Assembly (NCBI RefSeq): GCF_020615455.1
Contig: NW_025533680.1
Span: 260,001-324,000 of the forward strand
Direction: 5' to 3'
DNA: 64,000 bases
Source of the DNA: Coregonus clupeaformis
Lineage: Eukaryota; Chordata; Actinopteri; Salmoniformes; Salmonidae
Part shown: positions 1 to 13,455 of the stretch, one piece after another
Position numbering within the stretch: the first letter of the stretch is position 1
How the letters are laid out: each line of letters starts with the position of its first letter
Position numbers and translations under genes: made by a program
The notes under the pieces: model-generated
What the model was told of the DNA's origin: nothing
Seen by the model: the letters and a program-made list of their open reading frames with translations, nothing else
The model's database searches: none

Positions 1-27
1 CTGTTTAATGTTCATTACAGTTCTACA

Positions 28-3000
28 TACCTTTAGTACATAGTGGGGTTGAGTTGCTTTGTTGAGCTCAGTTCATTGTTAAAGCACCTTTAGTACATAG
101 TGGGGTTGAGTTGCTTTGTTGAGCTCAGTTCATTGTTAAAGCACCTTTAGTACATAGTGGGGTTGAGTTGCTTTGTTGAGCTCAGTTCACTGTTAGAGCA
201 CCTTTAGTACATAGTGGGGTTGAGTTGCTTTGTTGAGCTCAGTTCATTGTTAAAGCACCTTTAGTACATAGTGGGGTTGAGTTGCTTTGTTGAGCTCAGT
301 TCATTGTTAAAGCACCTTTAGTACATAGTGGGGTTGAGTTGCTTTGTTGAGCTCAGTTCATTGTTAAAGCACCTTTAGTACATAGTGGGGTTGAGTTGCT
401 TTGTTGAGCTCAGTTCATTGTTAGAGCACCTTTAGTACATAGTGGGGTTGAGTTGCTTTGTTGAGCTCAGTTCATTGTTAAAGCACCTTTAGTACATAGT
501 GGGGTTGAGTTGCTTTGTTGAGCTCAGTTCATTGTTAGAGCACCTTTAGTACATAGTGGGGTTGAGTTGCTTTGTTGAGCTCAGTTCATTGTTAGAGCAC
601 CTTTAGTACATAGTGGGGTTGGAGTTGCTTTGTTGAGCTCAGTTCATTGTTAAAGCACCTTTAGTACATAGTGGGGTTGAGTTGCTTTGTTGAGCTCAGT
701 TCATTGTTAGAGCACCTTTAGTACATAGTGGGGTTGAGTTGCTTTGTTGAGCTCAGTTCATTGTTAAAGCACCTTTAGTACATAGTGGGCTTGAGTTGCT
801 TTGTTGAGCTCAGTTCATTGTTAAAGCACCTTTAGTACATAGTGGGGTTGAGTTGCTTTGTTGAGCTCAGTTCATTGTTAGAGCACCTTTAGTACATAGT
901 GGGGTTGAGTTGCTTTGTTGAGCTCAGTTCATTGTTAAAGCACCTTTAGTACATAGTGGGGTTGAGTTGCTTTGTTGAGCTCAGTTCATTGTTAAAGCAC
1001 CTTTAGTACATAGTGGGGTTGAGTTGCTTTGTTGAGCTCAGTTCATTGTTAAAGCACCTTTAGTACATAGTGGGGTTGAGTTGATTTGTTGAGCTCAGTT
1101 CATTGTTAAAGCACCTTTAGTACATAGTGGGGTTGAGTTGCTTTGTTGAGCTCAGTTAATTGTTAAAGCACCTTTAGTACATAGTGGGGTTGAGTTGCTT
1201 TGTTGAGCTCAGTTCATTGTTAGAGCACCTTTAGTACATAGTGGGGTTGAGTTGCTTTGTTGAGCTCAGTTCATTGTTAAAGCACCTTTAGTACATAGTG
1301 GGGTTGAGTTGCTTTGTTGAGCTCAGTTCATTGTTAGAGCACCTTTAGTACATAGTGGGGGTTGAGTTGCTTTGTTGAGCTCAGTTCATTGTTAAAGCAC
1401 CTTTAGTACATAGTGGGGTTGAGTTGCTTTGTTGAGCTCAGTTCATTGTTAAAGCACCTTTAGTACATAGTGGGCTTGAGTTGCTTTGTTGAGCTCAGTT
1501 CATTGTTAAAGCACCTTTAGTACATAGTGGGGTTGAGTTGCTTTGTTGAGCTCCGTTCATTGTTAGAGCACCTTTAGTACATAGTGGGGTTGAGTTGCTT
1601 TGTTGAGCTCAGTTCATTGTTAAAGCACCTTTAGTACATAGTGGGGTTGAGTTGCTTTGTTGAGCTCAGTTCATTGTTAAAGCACCTTTAGTACATAGTG
1701 GGGTTGAGTTGCTTTGTTGAGCTCAGTTCATTGTTAAAGCACCTTTAGTACATAGTGGGGTTGAGTTGCTTTGTTGAGCTCAGTTCATTGTTAAAGCACC
1801 TTTAGTACATAGTGGGGTTGAGTTGCTTTGTTGAGCTCAGTTCATTGTTAAAGCACCTTTAGTACATAGTGGGGTTGAGTTGCTTTGTCGAGCTCAGTTC
1901 ATTGTTAGAGCACCTTTAGTACATAGTGGGGTTGAGTTGCTTTGTTGAGCTCAGTTCATTGTTAGAGCACCTTTAGTACATAGTGGGGGTTGAGTTGCTT
2001 TGTTGAGCTCAGTTCATTGTTAAAGCACCTTTAGTACATAGTGGGGTTGAGTTGCTTTGTTGAGCTCAGTTCATTGTTAGAGCACCTTTAGTACATAGTG
2101 GGGTTGAGTTGCTTTGTTGAGCTCAGTTCATTGTTAAAGCACCTTTAGTACATAGTGGGGTTGAGTTGCTTTGTTGAGCTCAGTTCATTGTTAAAGCACC
2201 TTTAGTACATAGTGGGGTTGAGTTGCTTTGTTGAGCTCAGTTAATTGTTAAAGCACCTTTAGTACATAGTGGGGTTGAGTTGCTTTGTTGAGCTCAGTTC
2301 ATTGTTAGAGCACCTTTAGTACATAGTGGGGTTGAGTTGCTTTGTTGAGCTCAGTTCATTGTTAAAGCACCTTTAGTACATAGTGGGGTTGAGTTGCTTT
2401 GTTGAGCTCAGTTCATTGTTAGAGCACCTTTAGTACATAGTGGGGTTGAGTTGCTTTGTTGAGCTCAGTTCATTGTTAAAGCACCTTTAGTACATAGTGG
2501 GGGTTGAGTTGCTTTGTTGAGCTCAGTTCATTGTTAGAGCACCTTTAGTACATAGTGGGGTTGAGTTGCTTTGTTGAGCTCAGTTCATTGTTAAAGCACC
2601 TTTAGTACATAGTGGGCTTGAGTTGCTTTGTTGAGCTCAGTTCATTGTTAAAGCACCTTTAGTACATAGTGGGGTTGAGTTGCTTTGTTGAGCTCCGTTC
2701 ATTGTTAGAGCACCTTTAGTACATAGTGGGGTTGAGTTGCTTTGTTGAGCTCAGTTCATTGTTAAAGCACCTTTAGTACATAGTGGGGTTGAGTTGCTTT
2801 GTTGAGCTCAGTTCATTGTTAAAGCACCTTTAGTACATAGTGGGGTTGAGTTGCTTTGTTGAGCTCAGTTCATTGTTAAAGCACCTTTAGTACATAGTGG
2901 GGTTGAGTTGCTTTGTTGAGCTCAGTTCATTGTTAAAGCACCTTTAGTACATAGTGGGGTTGAGTTGCTTTGTTGAGCTCAGTTCATTGTTAAAGCACCT

Positions 3001-3566
3001 TTAGTACATAGTGGGGTTGAGTTGCTTTGTCGAGCTCAGTTCATTGTTAGAGCACCTTTAGTACATAGTGGGGTTGAGTTGCTTTGTTGAGCTCAGTTCA
3101 TTGTTAAAGCACCTTTAGTACATAGTGGGGTTGAGTTGCTTTGTTGAGCTCAGTTCATTGTTAAAGCACCTTTAGTACATAGTGGGGTTGAGTTGCTTTG
3201 TTGAGCTCAGATCATTGTTAAAGCACCTTTAGTACATAGTGGGGTTGAGTTGCTTTGTTGAGCTCAGTTCATTGTTAAAGCTTCTTTAGTACATAGTGGG
3301 GTTGAGTTGCTTTGTTGAGCTCAGTTCATTGTTAAAGCACCTTTAGTACATAGTGGGGTTGAGTTCTTTTGTTGAGCTCAGTTCATTGTTAAAGCACCTT
3401 TAGTACATAGTGGGGTTGAGTTGCTTTGTTGAGCTCAGTTCATTGTTAAAGCACCTTTAGTGCATAGTGGGGTTGAGTTATTTTGTTGAGCTCAGTTCAT
3501 TGTTAAAGCACCTTTAGTACATAGTGGGGTTGAGTTGCTTTGTTGAGCTCAGTTCATTGTTAGAGC
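28..3566. repeat. 57-bp minisatellite, about 62 copies
   Basis: A head-to-tail array of a 57-bp unit containing CTTTAGTACATAGTGGGG and TTGAGCTCAGTTCATTG. Units are nearly identical and differ mainly at TTAAAG/TTAGAG. Rare variants (GGGCTTGAG, GAGCTCCGTTC, TTTGTCGAG) recur exactly 1142 bp apart (1471/2613, 1551/2693, 1884/3026), which is 20 units plus two 1-bp insertions, so a 20-unit block was duplicated. The array begins within the first 30 bases of the window and may extend upstream. No coding role is seen. Confidence 0.97.
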
Positions 3567-4340
3567 GCTTGTTGTTTTCATACTTTCTCCTCTGTGCCAA
3601 AGAGATAAAGCTGTGATATCAGCGTTTAGGAAAAAAGCCAACATTTTAAAAACCTTTTAAATGTTTATTTTGCTTTACTATAGAGTAGTGTCAACTCCTA
3701 TCTTGTCATTGTCAAGTCAAACATGACAATTCCATAAAGAGTTGGCAAGAAAGCAAGAACAGACTGGCCATCAGGCTAGTCATCTCCTTCAGACAAAGTT
3801 AATTCATAAACAACAACAGTTTTCTTGATGAAGGAAAATGGGGATATGTTTAGGATCCAACAAATTATAATTGTGTTAATGAACGAATGAGCATTACTGT
3901 TTTAAATCTTTGTGATACGCCAAATAGCAACTACTGTATTGGCTACTAGGATTCTGAAATGAAAATGGTGTTTTGTCTCTGCTGTTCTTCTACTGTATAG
4001 CCTGGTTGTTAGCGTTGTGATATTAAATTATTTTAACAATACTAGTTACGTGTGTCTTGTACGTGTGCCCTTTCTGTACAAATACAATTTTGCAGCAAAA
4101 AAACATTTTTTAAAAATATATAAATAAAAACCCTTGAAATAATAATTCATTCGTTCACTCCAAACTGTCCTGATTGACACATCTGCAGTACTGATCCTGA
4201 CCACAAGGGGGGGCTGTAATGCAGAGGAACTTTTGTGAGACAGTCGTGGTTCCATAAAGTGTGTGTGTGTGACATTCCTACAGATTTGTGTGTGTGTGTG
4301 TGTGTGTTACACTCTAGACGTGACATTGTTTACGATGCTG
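3567..4340. other. non-coding, nothing recognised
   Basis: AT-rich sequence between two arrays. It contains a short TG microsatellite (about 4257-4307). The short open frames on both strands have no recognisable domain. Confidence 0.6.
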
Positions 4341-4816
4341 ACAGATGGATCTATAATGAGGTACAGAATACATATCTAGCTGAATCAACCACAGATGGAT
4401 CTATAATGAGATACAGAATACATATCTAGTTGAACCAACCACAGATGGATCTATAATGAGGTACAGAATAGATATCTAGCTGAACCAACCACAGATGGAT
4501 CTATAATGAGGTACAGAATACATATCTAGTTGAACCAACCACAGATGGATCTATAATGAGGTACAGAATACATATCTAGCTGAACCAACCACAGATGGAT
4601 CTATAATGAGGTACAGAATACATATCTAGTTGAACCAACCACAGATGGATCTATAATGAGGTACAGAATACATATCTAGTTGAACCAACCACAGATGGAC
4701 CTATAATGAGGTACAGAATACATATCTAGCTGAACCAACCACCGATGGATCTATAATGAGGTACAGAATACATATCTAGCTGAACCAACCACAGATGGAT
4801 CTATAATGAGGTACAG
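4341..4816. repeat. 50-bp minisatellite, 9.5 copies
   Basis: The unit starts ACAGATGGATCTATAATGAG and ends CTGAACCAACC. Copies alternate C/T in CTAGC/CTAGT. The last copy is cut after GTACAG. Confidence 0.96.
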
Positions 4817-4827
4817 CAGGTTTGGGA

Positions 4828-4868
4828 CAGGGTTAGGGACAGGTTTGGGTTAGGGTTAGGGTTAGGTT
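4828..4868. repeat. short telomere-like TTAGGG run
   Basis: Directly after the 50-bp array lie about three TTAGGG hexamers with degenerate neighbours (TTTGGG, TTAGGT). This is an interstitial telomere-like patch, too short to mean a chromosome end. Confidence 0.6.
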
Positions 4869-5122
4869 TGAGCCAGCATGTGGACGGACATGAGTCTACG
4901 GTTTGAGGATATATCATTCATTCTCTGGCTGTATTGACCTGATTTAAACCCTATTTCTAGTCCTGCAAACAGAGAGAGAGAGAACAACATACATGGAAAT
5001 GTGTTTAACACGGTTTAATGCAATTTCCTTTTACTAAAATAGTTTAGTCATGTTAATTTGTAGCTCTCTCTGTATGGCAGATTCTCAGTAGGTTTCCATA
5101 GTCCATTAACCTAACAGCCTGG

Positions 5123-6119
<997 letters not shown>

Positions 6120-7979
6120 CAGGGGCGGTGTGTTCATTAGGACGATATGGGCGACGCACTGCCAAACGGGGAAAAGGAAGGGATTTTTTTCCTAATCAAT
6201 TATATCACGGCAACAGTAGTTATCAGTGTTCTAATCTAGACGTCTGATCTGCCACTAAATGTCCAATCAGGCTAAAGTCGTGCTTCAAATGGCCCCGCCC
6301 GTTTTTTGGGCGATTTCAGTCAGGTTGAAAATCGCCCCAGAAGTATCTCATAGACTCTCATGTTAAATCTATTTTTTTCAAATATCAGAGCTTTCAATAC
6401 AATCTCTATGGGTTTCTGAGGGCTTGCACTTACGCGCTTTCGTCATCGTAACATAACCATGAACGTAACTAAGAAAAGAGCGGGTAGCAGCGTCAATCAA
6501 TTCACGTACTACTATCAAAGATGGCTAGCGTTCAGTGCAACTCGATTGTCTCTTTAAAAGAAGTTCACATCAAAGACCATTCAAAACGAGCTACTGGAGT
6601 GTATGCTAGCGGTCATGAGGGAACATATTGTGGAGGAGGTGAAGTCGACGAACTTCGTAGCTATCCAAGCTGACGAGACCACGGACGTTTCTACACAGAC
6701 ACAGCTGGTGCTTGTGCTGAGGTACATAGATAGCAACCACAAAGTGCAGGAGCGCTTTTTGAGTTCCTTCCCATCTCGGAATCAACCTCAGTCTCAATCG
6801 CCAGTGTGCTTTTGGAGAGACTGAACGGTCTTTTTGCCGACGACGAGAAAGTCAAACTGTGGTGCACTGGCACTGTACCAGGTTCTCATGAGCTACAACC
6901 TCCAGGAGACGTTCTCTGAGACTGTGACTCTGTTGAACATCCTCATAACTACTCCCATGACAACAGCTGAAGCTGAGAGATGTTTCTCAACTTTGACACG
7001 AGTTAAGACATTCCTGCGAAATTCAATGGGCCAGGAACGTCTGAATGCACTGGCCATGCTTTCCATGGAGAGGGAACTAGTCCTCAGCATGCCTGATTTC
7101 AATGAGAAAGTCATTGACCGCTTTGCTGCATTGAAAGAGAGAAGAGAACAGTTTCAGTACAAGTAATGTAGCCTCTCTCTCTCTTTGTCCCTCCCTGTCT
7201 GTCTCTTTAACACACACACGCCCAAATCAGTTCACAGTTGATGTTGTTTAAAATAGTTATTTTTCATTAAAAAAATGTAAAAAAAATAAAATTATCTGTT
7301 CATGTTCATTTTTACAAATCTATACAATTGGCCAGAATATGGTTGTTCATATTTACAAATCTATACAATTGGCCAGAATATGGTTGTTCATTTTTACAAA
7401 GCCATACAGATAGCTGTGTTTACCATTTCTAGAAATTATTTTCAAATTCTGTTTTCAGGCAAAATGTCTATCACTGTTCATTTTCACAAATCTATACAAG
7501 AGGGCAGAATATGGAAGTCTATAAAAATGTCTTATTACCAATAACTTCCATCAATGTTTTCAGTAGCCTCTATCAAAAGCTCCTGCTTGCTTGTTGTGAA
7601 TTATGCTCAGGTGCACATATTTCCAATTCAACCATGAGGCAGAAAATGTGGTAAAAGCTCTTGTTGATCCTGCAATCTGAACAAATACCAAGATGCTGTA
7701 TTTTCAGCTGATATTTCATTTGTTTATGGAAATGCATATTGTTTATGCAGTGTTGAGGAATGTGAAAGAATACCCTTGATTATTTTTACTGTGATAACTT
7801 ATTTTGCTTTTGTAAGCCAACACTTTTGAGATCAGTCAATAAATGCTTCTGGCATTGACTTATATGCTGCCCCTGTCTTCATGTTGTTGCTGGACATATC
7901 TTTTTTAAAATGTGTGTAGGTCACCTAAATCATCAGAAAAATTGCCCCTCCTGAGAATTTTTTTCAGGAGCCGCCACTG
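6120..7979 (+). mobile_element. hAT element, internally deleted (ZMYM1-like family)
   Basis: The left end CAGGGGCGG and the right end CCGCCACTG are imperfect inverted repeats of the CAGTGGCGG type known for hAT elements. Inside are an N-terminal part and the C-terminal dimerisation part of a hAT transposase with the middle missing. No convincing 8-bp target duplication is visible (GTGGAGAC against CTCACCTG). It sits exactly at the end of the fourth block of the neighbouring GA satellite. It looks non-autonomous and old. Confidence 0.7.
6567..7166 (+). pseudogene. hAT transposase remnant
   Basis: Two frames. The first (about 6567-6824) carries the hAT catalytic-region motif FVAIQADETTDVSTQTQLVL. 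The second (6834-7166) carries the hAT C-terminal dimerisation region, with PMTTAEAERCFSTLTRVKTF and RLNALAMLSMER, and stops at TAA. The catalytic core between them is absent and the frame changes, so no active enzyme is possible. Such proteins are usually annotated as zinc finger MYM-type protein 1-like in fish. This one has lost its N-terminal finger. Confidence 0.75.
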
Positions 7980-8668
7980 CTCACCTGGTCTAATCGGCTC
8001 CTTATTTAGTCCAGTTCATTCTGTTTGTGCCTTGTGAGGCATTGTTCGTTTTGACTCTACTAAGCCTTTTCCTAGCTCGTTTGTGAGAACCAGTTATAGC
8101 CTTCAGTCCTAGTTTTGATTCTCCTGCCTGTTTGCCTACCTGTGTATGACCATTGCCTGCCTGTGACCACGATTCCTGTCTTCTGTAAAGGCGTAATACA
8201 CACCTGCCACTCTCTGCGCGTGAATCTACACCTTTTTCTCCCTGTGTATTCATTACAGTACCCTAATGTTAAGTGTCATAAATGTATAGTTATTAGCATC
8301 TTTAAAGATAATAAGAAAGAGGGAAAAAGATAGAAACTAAATGAAATGATGAAAGTATAAAATAGTAACCATCTGGTGAGCTAATACCCTGACCCTACCA
8401 CAAACCCACCAACCCCCTCCCCAACTGAGGGAGTTAATAAACCATACCCCTTAGACGCTAGTCTTTAAGCTAGATGGACCTGCTGTGCATAGCATCACCC
8501 CAAAGAGGTTCATTCTAAATTATATGGATATGGCATTAGAAGTGCATTGACTGTTCCCTGTAACATGAATATATTGTTAGTCGAGTCACAAAATACAATT
8601 TTGAATTTTAGCGACAAACATCGGCAACAATAATGACTGGACTATTTATCCCCACTTGAGCATGTCTC
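7980..8668. other. repeat-derived non-coding DNA
   Basis: Pyrimidine-rich interspersed sequence (about 7980-8260), then AT-rich DNA. No gene is recognised on either strand. Confidence 0.5.
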
Positions 8669-8699
8669 ACAACAACAACAACAACAACAACAACAACAG
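8669..8699. repeat. (AAC)n microsatellite
   Basis: About ten AAC/ACA triplets, ending in AGCAAC. Confidence 0.9.
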
Positions 8700-8784
8700 C
8701 AACAGAGGATGCGTTCATAGTCCCCAACAGCGCCTACCCGCACACACAAACGTCAACCAATCGGCATTTTTATTTATTTTATTT

Positions 8785-8885
8785 TTATTTCACCTTTATT
8801 TAACCAGGTAAGAAGCCAGTTGAGAACAAGTTCTCATTTACAACTGTGACCTGGCCAAGATAAAGCACCAAGGCGCCCTGAAACC
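8785..8885 (-). mobile_element. LINE 3'-end fragment
   Basis: Contains CACCTTTATTTAACCAGGTA and GAGAACAAGTTCTCATTTAC, shared almost word for word with the 3' end of the minus-strand LINE near 23,883. It is a short, 5'-truncated insertion of that family. Confidence 0.7.
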
Positions 8886-9420
8886 TGCGCTGTGAAACAA
8901 ACGCACCCAAGCAGCACAGGAAAAAAGACATCAAGCTATGATGAATAAATGAAAACCTTTACCAGACGATAACTATTATCCCTCAAATATAAAATAGAGA
9001 CAATTAGTTACACAATCACCATCCTCCTGAGTTCACCCTCCCAACCCCCCATTATATATATTTATATACACATGTACACACACACACACACAACTGTACA
9101 GCTATCAGCTAGCTGGCAATTAGGTGTCCAGCCAGTGAGTAGCTTCTCCCTGCCTCGGTATCACTAACGCTAGCATACATCTCTAACAATAAACAAGCCA
9201 GCAAACGTAATAGTAGCTACAATTCCCTGAAGTAATATAAACACCATAGTTAGGCTTGAAACCCAGTCAAAAGCCACATCACTATTTAACCAAACCCCAC
9301 TGGACCTCTATGGGTAAAATAAAAGTATACAGAAAGAAAATGTAACTACCTGGCATAGTGTGGATGTAGCTATAGTAACACCCTGGTAAACTTAGCGAGC
9401 TGGCTAAATAGCGCAGGCAA
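8886..9420. other. non-coding, nothing recognised
   Basis: AT-rich sequence with a small CA microsatellite (about 9070-9092). No coding signal is seen. Confidence 0.5.
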
Positions 9421-9627
9421 CATTAGCTATGATCCAACTTTACCTGGCCTGTCATTATGGTGCTAGCCATCTAGCCAGCCAGCCAGTCAACATTAGCTAT
9501 GATCCAACTTTACCTGGCCTGTCATTATGGTGCTAGCCATCTAGCCAGCCAGCCAGTCAACATTAGCTATGATACAACTTTACCTGGCCTGTCATTATGG
9601 CGCTAGCCATCTAGCCAGCCAGCCAGA
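9421..9627. repeat. 70-bp tandem repeat, 3 copies
   Basis: Units start CATTAGCTATGATCCAACTT at 9421, 9491 and 9561 and end with CCAGCCAGCCAG. The third copy differs at two sites. Confidence 0.95.
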
Positions 9628-9789
9628 TGATCCTATGAGTCATTTGGTTGTATCCTCATGTTCTAACAGTTCATTATCCACTGTATCCAAGTTAAAAAGA
9701 CAGTTCCTCCTGATGTAGTAGACGGGAACAAGTCAGGGAGTTCTTTCCTCATGTATGTTTCAGCCGTCTTCACAGAGTCAAATGTGCGC

Positions 9790-10532
9790 TCACCATTCTT
9801 GGTTTACGTCCACAAAGTCGTCGGGTAGCAGCAGGCCGTATGCCGAGCCAGCCTGCCGCAGAAGCCTCTTCAGTGGGGAGAAAGCCATCCTCCTCTTGTG
9901 TAGTATGGGAGAAAGATCCGGAACGATCATGATTCTGGCATCTCCGTACTTGAGCTCTCCCTTTGCTCGGGCAGCAGAGAGGATGCAGACAGTGTCCAGG
10001 TATCGTAGAAATGTAATGACAAATGCCCTGGGTGCAACCTGGCCAGGCAGCCGCCTCCCTAGGGTGCGATGGATCCTCTCCATTTCCAGTGGGTGCGCGG
10101 TAGATCCAGAATTTTGGGACTCCATTCCTGTAGAAAGGAGACGGCGTCTCGTCCCTCCACGGCCTCCGGGAAACCTTGAAATCTCAAATTCAAGCACTTT
10201 TGGAAATTTTCGTAAGAATCTAATTTCTCGAGTTTAGAGATGGCATCTTCCAACTTCTTGTGCTTTTGATTCACTTCCAGGCGGACGTCCAGGAGTTTAT
10301 CGACCAGCACATCAATTATGCTGAGGCGTTCAGAAAGTGTCTCTTGGATTTTAGTTGTACCCTTGTCCATCACCATTCTGAACCATGCTGGTGCTTCTTC
10401 CGAGCTAGCATCCACCGAGGCCGAAGAAGGGCTGTCAGACACTAGCGGTTCTGGGGGGGGCAGTGCCCCTGTGACAACAAGCTTGGACCCCCTTGTGGCC
10501 CCTCTAAATGCGGAGTCTGAAATAATTATCAC
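9790..10532 (-). pseudogene. LINE-1 ORF1 protein remnant
   Basis: The minus-strand reading is split into two overlapping frames. The upstream part (10532-10059) has a charged coiled-coil-like stretch (KLLDVRLEVNQKHKKLEDAI) and then CLNLRFQGFPEAVEGRDAVS. The downstream part (10197-9790) continues with HPLEMERIHRTLGRRLPGQ, ARAKGELKYGDARIMIVPD and SPILHKRRMAF. These are the RRM-like and C-terminal segments of L1 ORF1 (Transposase_22 family), an RNA-binding chaperone. A frameshift near 10,090-10,110 separates them. No linked ORF2 was found here; the L1 RT at 54.96 kb is on the other strand and unlinked. Confidence 0.8.
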
Positions 10533-11139
10533 AGAATAAATGTTTTGCGATCATGTTCTTTTTTTTATTTATTTGGATTTTTGTACATCCGTTATTAGAC
10601 AGTGGCAAAGCGGAACACTAATGTAACCCAACACATTTTCTAGTGGGACTCCTTTAGGCGGAACACAACAGTATCGTACCACATGGATCTGCAAGTTTTT
10701 TTCTATTCAGAAGTTGAAAGAAATTTGCCGCAAATAATATCGTTCAAGCAAGAAGAAGGAAATAAAGAGAGGTGAGCAACATGTTGAATATGTTGTATTT
10801 GTAACATCGTTAACTATTAAATGCATTACAGAAGTGTAACGTTAGATCAGCTAATGTTAACATGTCCGTTTGTTACTTTCTTTGTGAATTAATGAAGGAA
10901 TGGGCATGAATCCTGGGCTATGTATTCGTTTTGCATTGTTTTTGGTTTAGTTTTGTAGCTAAATTTAACAGTCAGGCATCGAAAAATGTATGGCAATATG
11001 AAAAAGGATATAATATTTGATCAAAAACGCATGTTGCTGAGTGCTTTTACTTAAACCACACTCAGTAAACGTATTGTAACGTTAAAAGGTTAGACATGAA
11101 AGCTAGATACCTAGCGAGTCAGTTATTTTCAGTAAATGA
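10533..11139. other. AT-rich flank of the hAT element
   Basis: No coding signal. CAGTGGCAAAGCGG near 10,599 could be the left terminal repeat of the following hAT element; CCACCACTG near 13,674 would be the right one. No matching target duplication is seen. Confidence 0.4.
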
Positions 11140-13455
11140 ATGAATAAGCTTGGTCCCCATTGCTTTTGCTCTATAGTTGTCACCAACACGAAGAGAAAAA
11201 AGGACTTCATGTTTCTTCCAAAGAAAATACAAGGCAGAAAGTCAGACAGAGCCAGAGGGTTCAGGTGTGGAGAGAGCAAGAGAGAGCAGAGAGAGACAGC
11301 AGGAAGACCATTGGAGAGACTGAGAGTGATGTCAGCCAATCCCGGGGAGGAGCCACCGGTGCAGCCAGTGATGAACATGGACCCAAGAATTCTGATGGGG
11401 GACAGGAGGAGGAGCTTCAAGGCGGCCTGGTACCACATCCACCCCTGGCTTCAATATTCAAACAAATCAGACTCTGGGTTTTGTTACGCCTGTCTCAGAG
11501 ACTGGATTTGATTCAAAATTGGGTTTTAACAACTGGAAGAAGGCAACTTACAAAGACGGGGGGATTTGCAATTCATGCAAGGTCTGAGCGGCACAAACAA
11601 GCAACGATTACATGGAGAGTCAATCAGAAAGCTGTAAAAAGTAATGCAACACTGGTAAATGCCCTAAACAAGGAACACAACAAACAGGTTCAAGAAAATG
11701 GGGACTATATTAAAACAACAGGAGAAGTAATACTGCTTACAGCCACACAAAACATTGCACAAAGAGGACACGATGAGTCTGCAGAGTCTGATAATAAAGG
11801 GAACTTCATGGCAATCCTAGAAACAATAGCTAAGCATGACACAACTGTGGAAAAAGGTTGACTTCCATTCATAATGCAAAATACACAAGCAAAGGGATTC
11901 AGAATGAGGTTCTGAGTTGTTTGGCAGACATGGTTCCAACAGAGATTATAGAAGAAGTGGAAGACAGTGAGGTCTTCAGCATAATGACAGACGGAAAACA
12001 AAAGATGTTAAAACAAAAGGATCAGATATCTCCAGTACTCAGGTACTATTTCAGTGGAGCTGTCCATGAGAGCTGTCTCCACTTTGAATCGGCTGATCCA
12101 CTAGATGCAGCAGGGCTTACTGACAACATCATACACATATTAGAAAGTCATGGTCTTGAATACAAAAACAACCTAGTAGGCCAAGCATATGACGGTGCTT
12201 CAGTTATGAGTGGCAAGCATTCAGGCGTCCAGGCAACGCATTAAAGAACAAGCAAAGCCTTTTACATCCACTGCAGTGCACACTGTCTAAACTTAGTTTT
12301 AGTGGATACAGTCAAAGCTGTCTCCTTGAGGTAGGACAGTTCTTCTCCTTACTAGAAAGACTGTATGTCTTCACATCAGGGTCATATGCGCATCAAAAAT
12401 GGCTTAGCGTACAAAGAGAGATGTACCCAGGTGCACCTAGAGAGCTTCAGAGACTAAGTGACACTCACTGGGCATGTCGATATATGGCTCTACATACTAT
12501 TATGGATAGATTGCCTGCCGTTAAGCGAGTCCTGCAAGACATAGTCCAAGAACACAACGGTGACAGATCTGTTAAGGCGCGAGATCTGCTTGCACAGATA
12601 GATTTACAATTCATTGTGTTCCTTGTTCCACTGCATAACGTTTTTGGAGAAGCAACATTTCTATCAGAGATGCTACAGTCTTCATCACTTGACCTGTCAA
12701 AGGCTGTTGATTTAGTTGAAGCCTTAGTTCAAACTTTGAATGACTACAGGGATGAGTCATTTTCTGATGACCTGTGGAATGAAGTGTTGAACACAGCTGA
12801 GCAATGTGATACTGCAATACAGCCCCCTGCAAAACCACCAAAAAAGCTAAGCTCTCAATTTAATGGAGACTGTGTACTCAGTACAGTAGGTCAGAGGTCA
12901 GATTCAGAAATAGATAAAGACAGTTTTCCTACAACCTTTTTCTACCCTGTCTTAGATCAGATGCTCAATGAGCTCAACAGACGATTCTCTAGCAGAAACT
13001 GTGACATAATGAATGGCGTCCAAACTCTAAACCCCAAAAGTGATGCATTTCTCAAAGAGAAGTCCCTGTTTCCATTTGCTAGAATATATGAATCAAATAT
13101 TGAGGACTTGGGGCATGAAACTACATCAGTTCAGAAGAATTTGACAAAGGAAAATCCAGAGTGGCATGCAGAGACCCTCCAGTGTAGTAGAGATAGCATT
13201 ATTCATTCAGCCTTATAAAGAAGTTTTCTTTCAGCTCTTTAAACTGTGCAAAATATCTGTTTCTATCCCTGTTAGTACAGCGTCTTGTGAACAGAGTTTT
13301 TCTGCACTAAAGCTGTTGAAAACGTATCTTGGTTAACAATGTCAGATGAGAGATTAAGGAATTTAGGTGTATTAAGTATTGAGTCAAGCAGGGCAAAGGC
13401 CTTGAATCTAGATGTATTCTTTTTGCAAGAAACCACAAAAACCGTAGAATACAGT
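11140..13455 (+). pseudogene. hAT transposase (ZMYM1-like) pseudogene
   Basis: Reading-frame pieces cover a near-complete hAT transposase of the zinc finger MYM-type protein 1-like group. In order: a TTF-type zinc-finger part (SFKAAWYHIHPWLQYSNKSD and FCYACLRDW, to 11,511); a frameshift near the G-run at about 11,555; a DUF4371-like region (TATQNIAQRGH at about 11,740; VFSIMTDGKQ and LVGQAYDGASVMSGKHSGVQ, to 12,244); a middle region (12,421-13,218, with LQRLSDTHWACRY); and the C-terminal dimerisation motif (STASCEQSFSALKLLKTYL, from about 13,276, in a shifted frame with stops). There are at least four frame breaks. It is a different subfamily from the remnant at 6.1 kb. Confidence 0.8.

Noticed and set aside
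28..3566. CRISPR-like regular repeat array
   Set aside because: No unique spacers: the whole 57 bp is repeated, as in a minisatellite, and the genome is vertebrate.
4828..4868. Chromosome end
   Set aside because: Only about three TTAGGG units, flanked by ordinary sequence on both sides.
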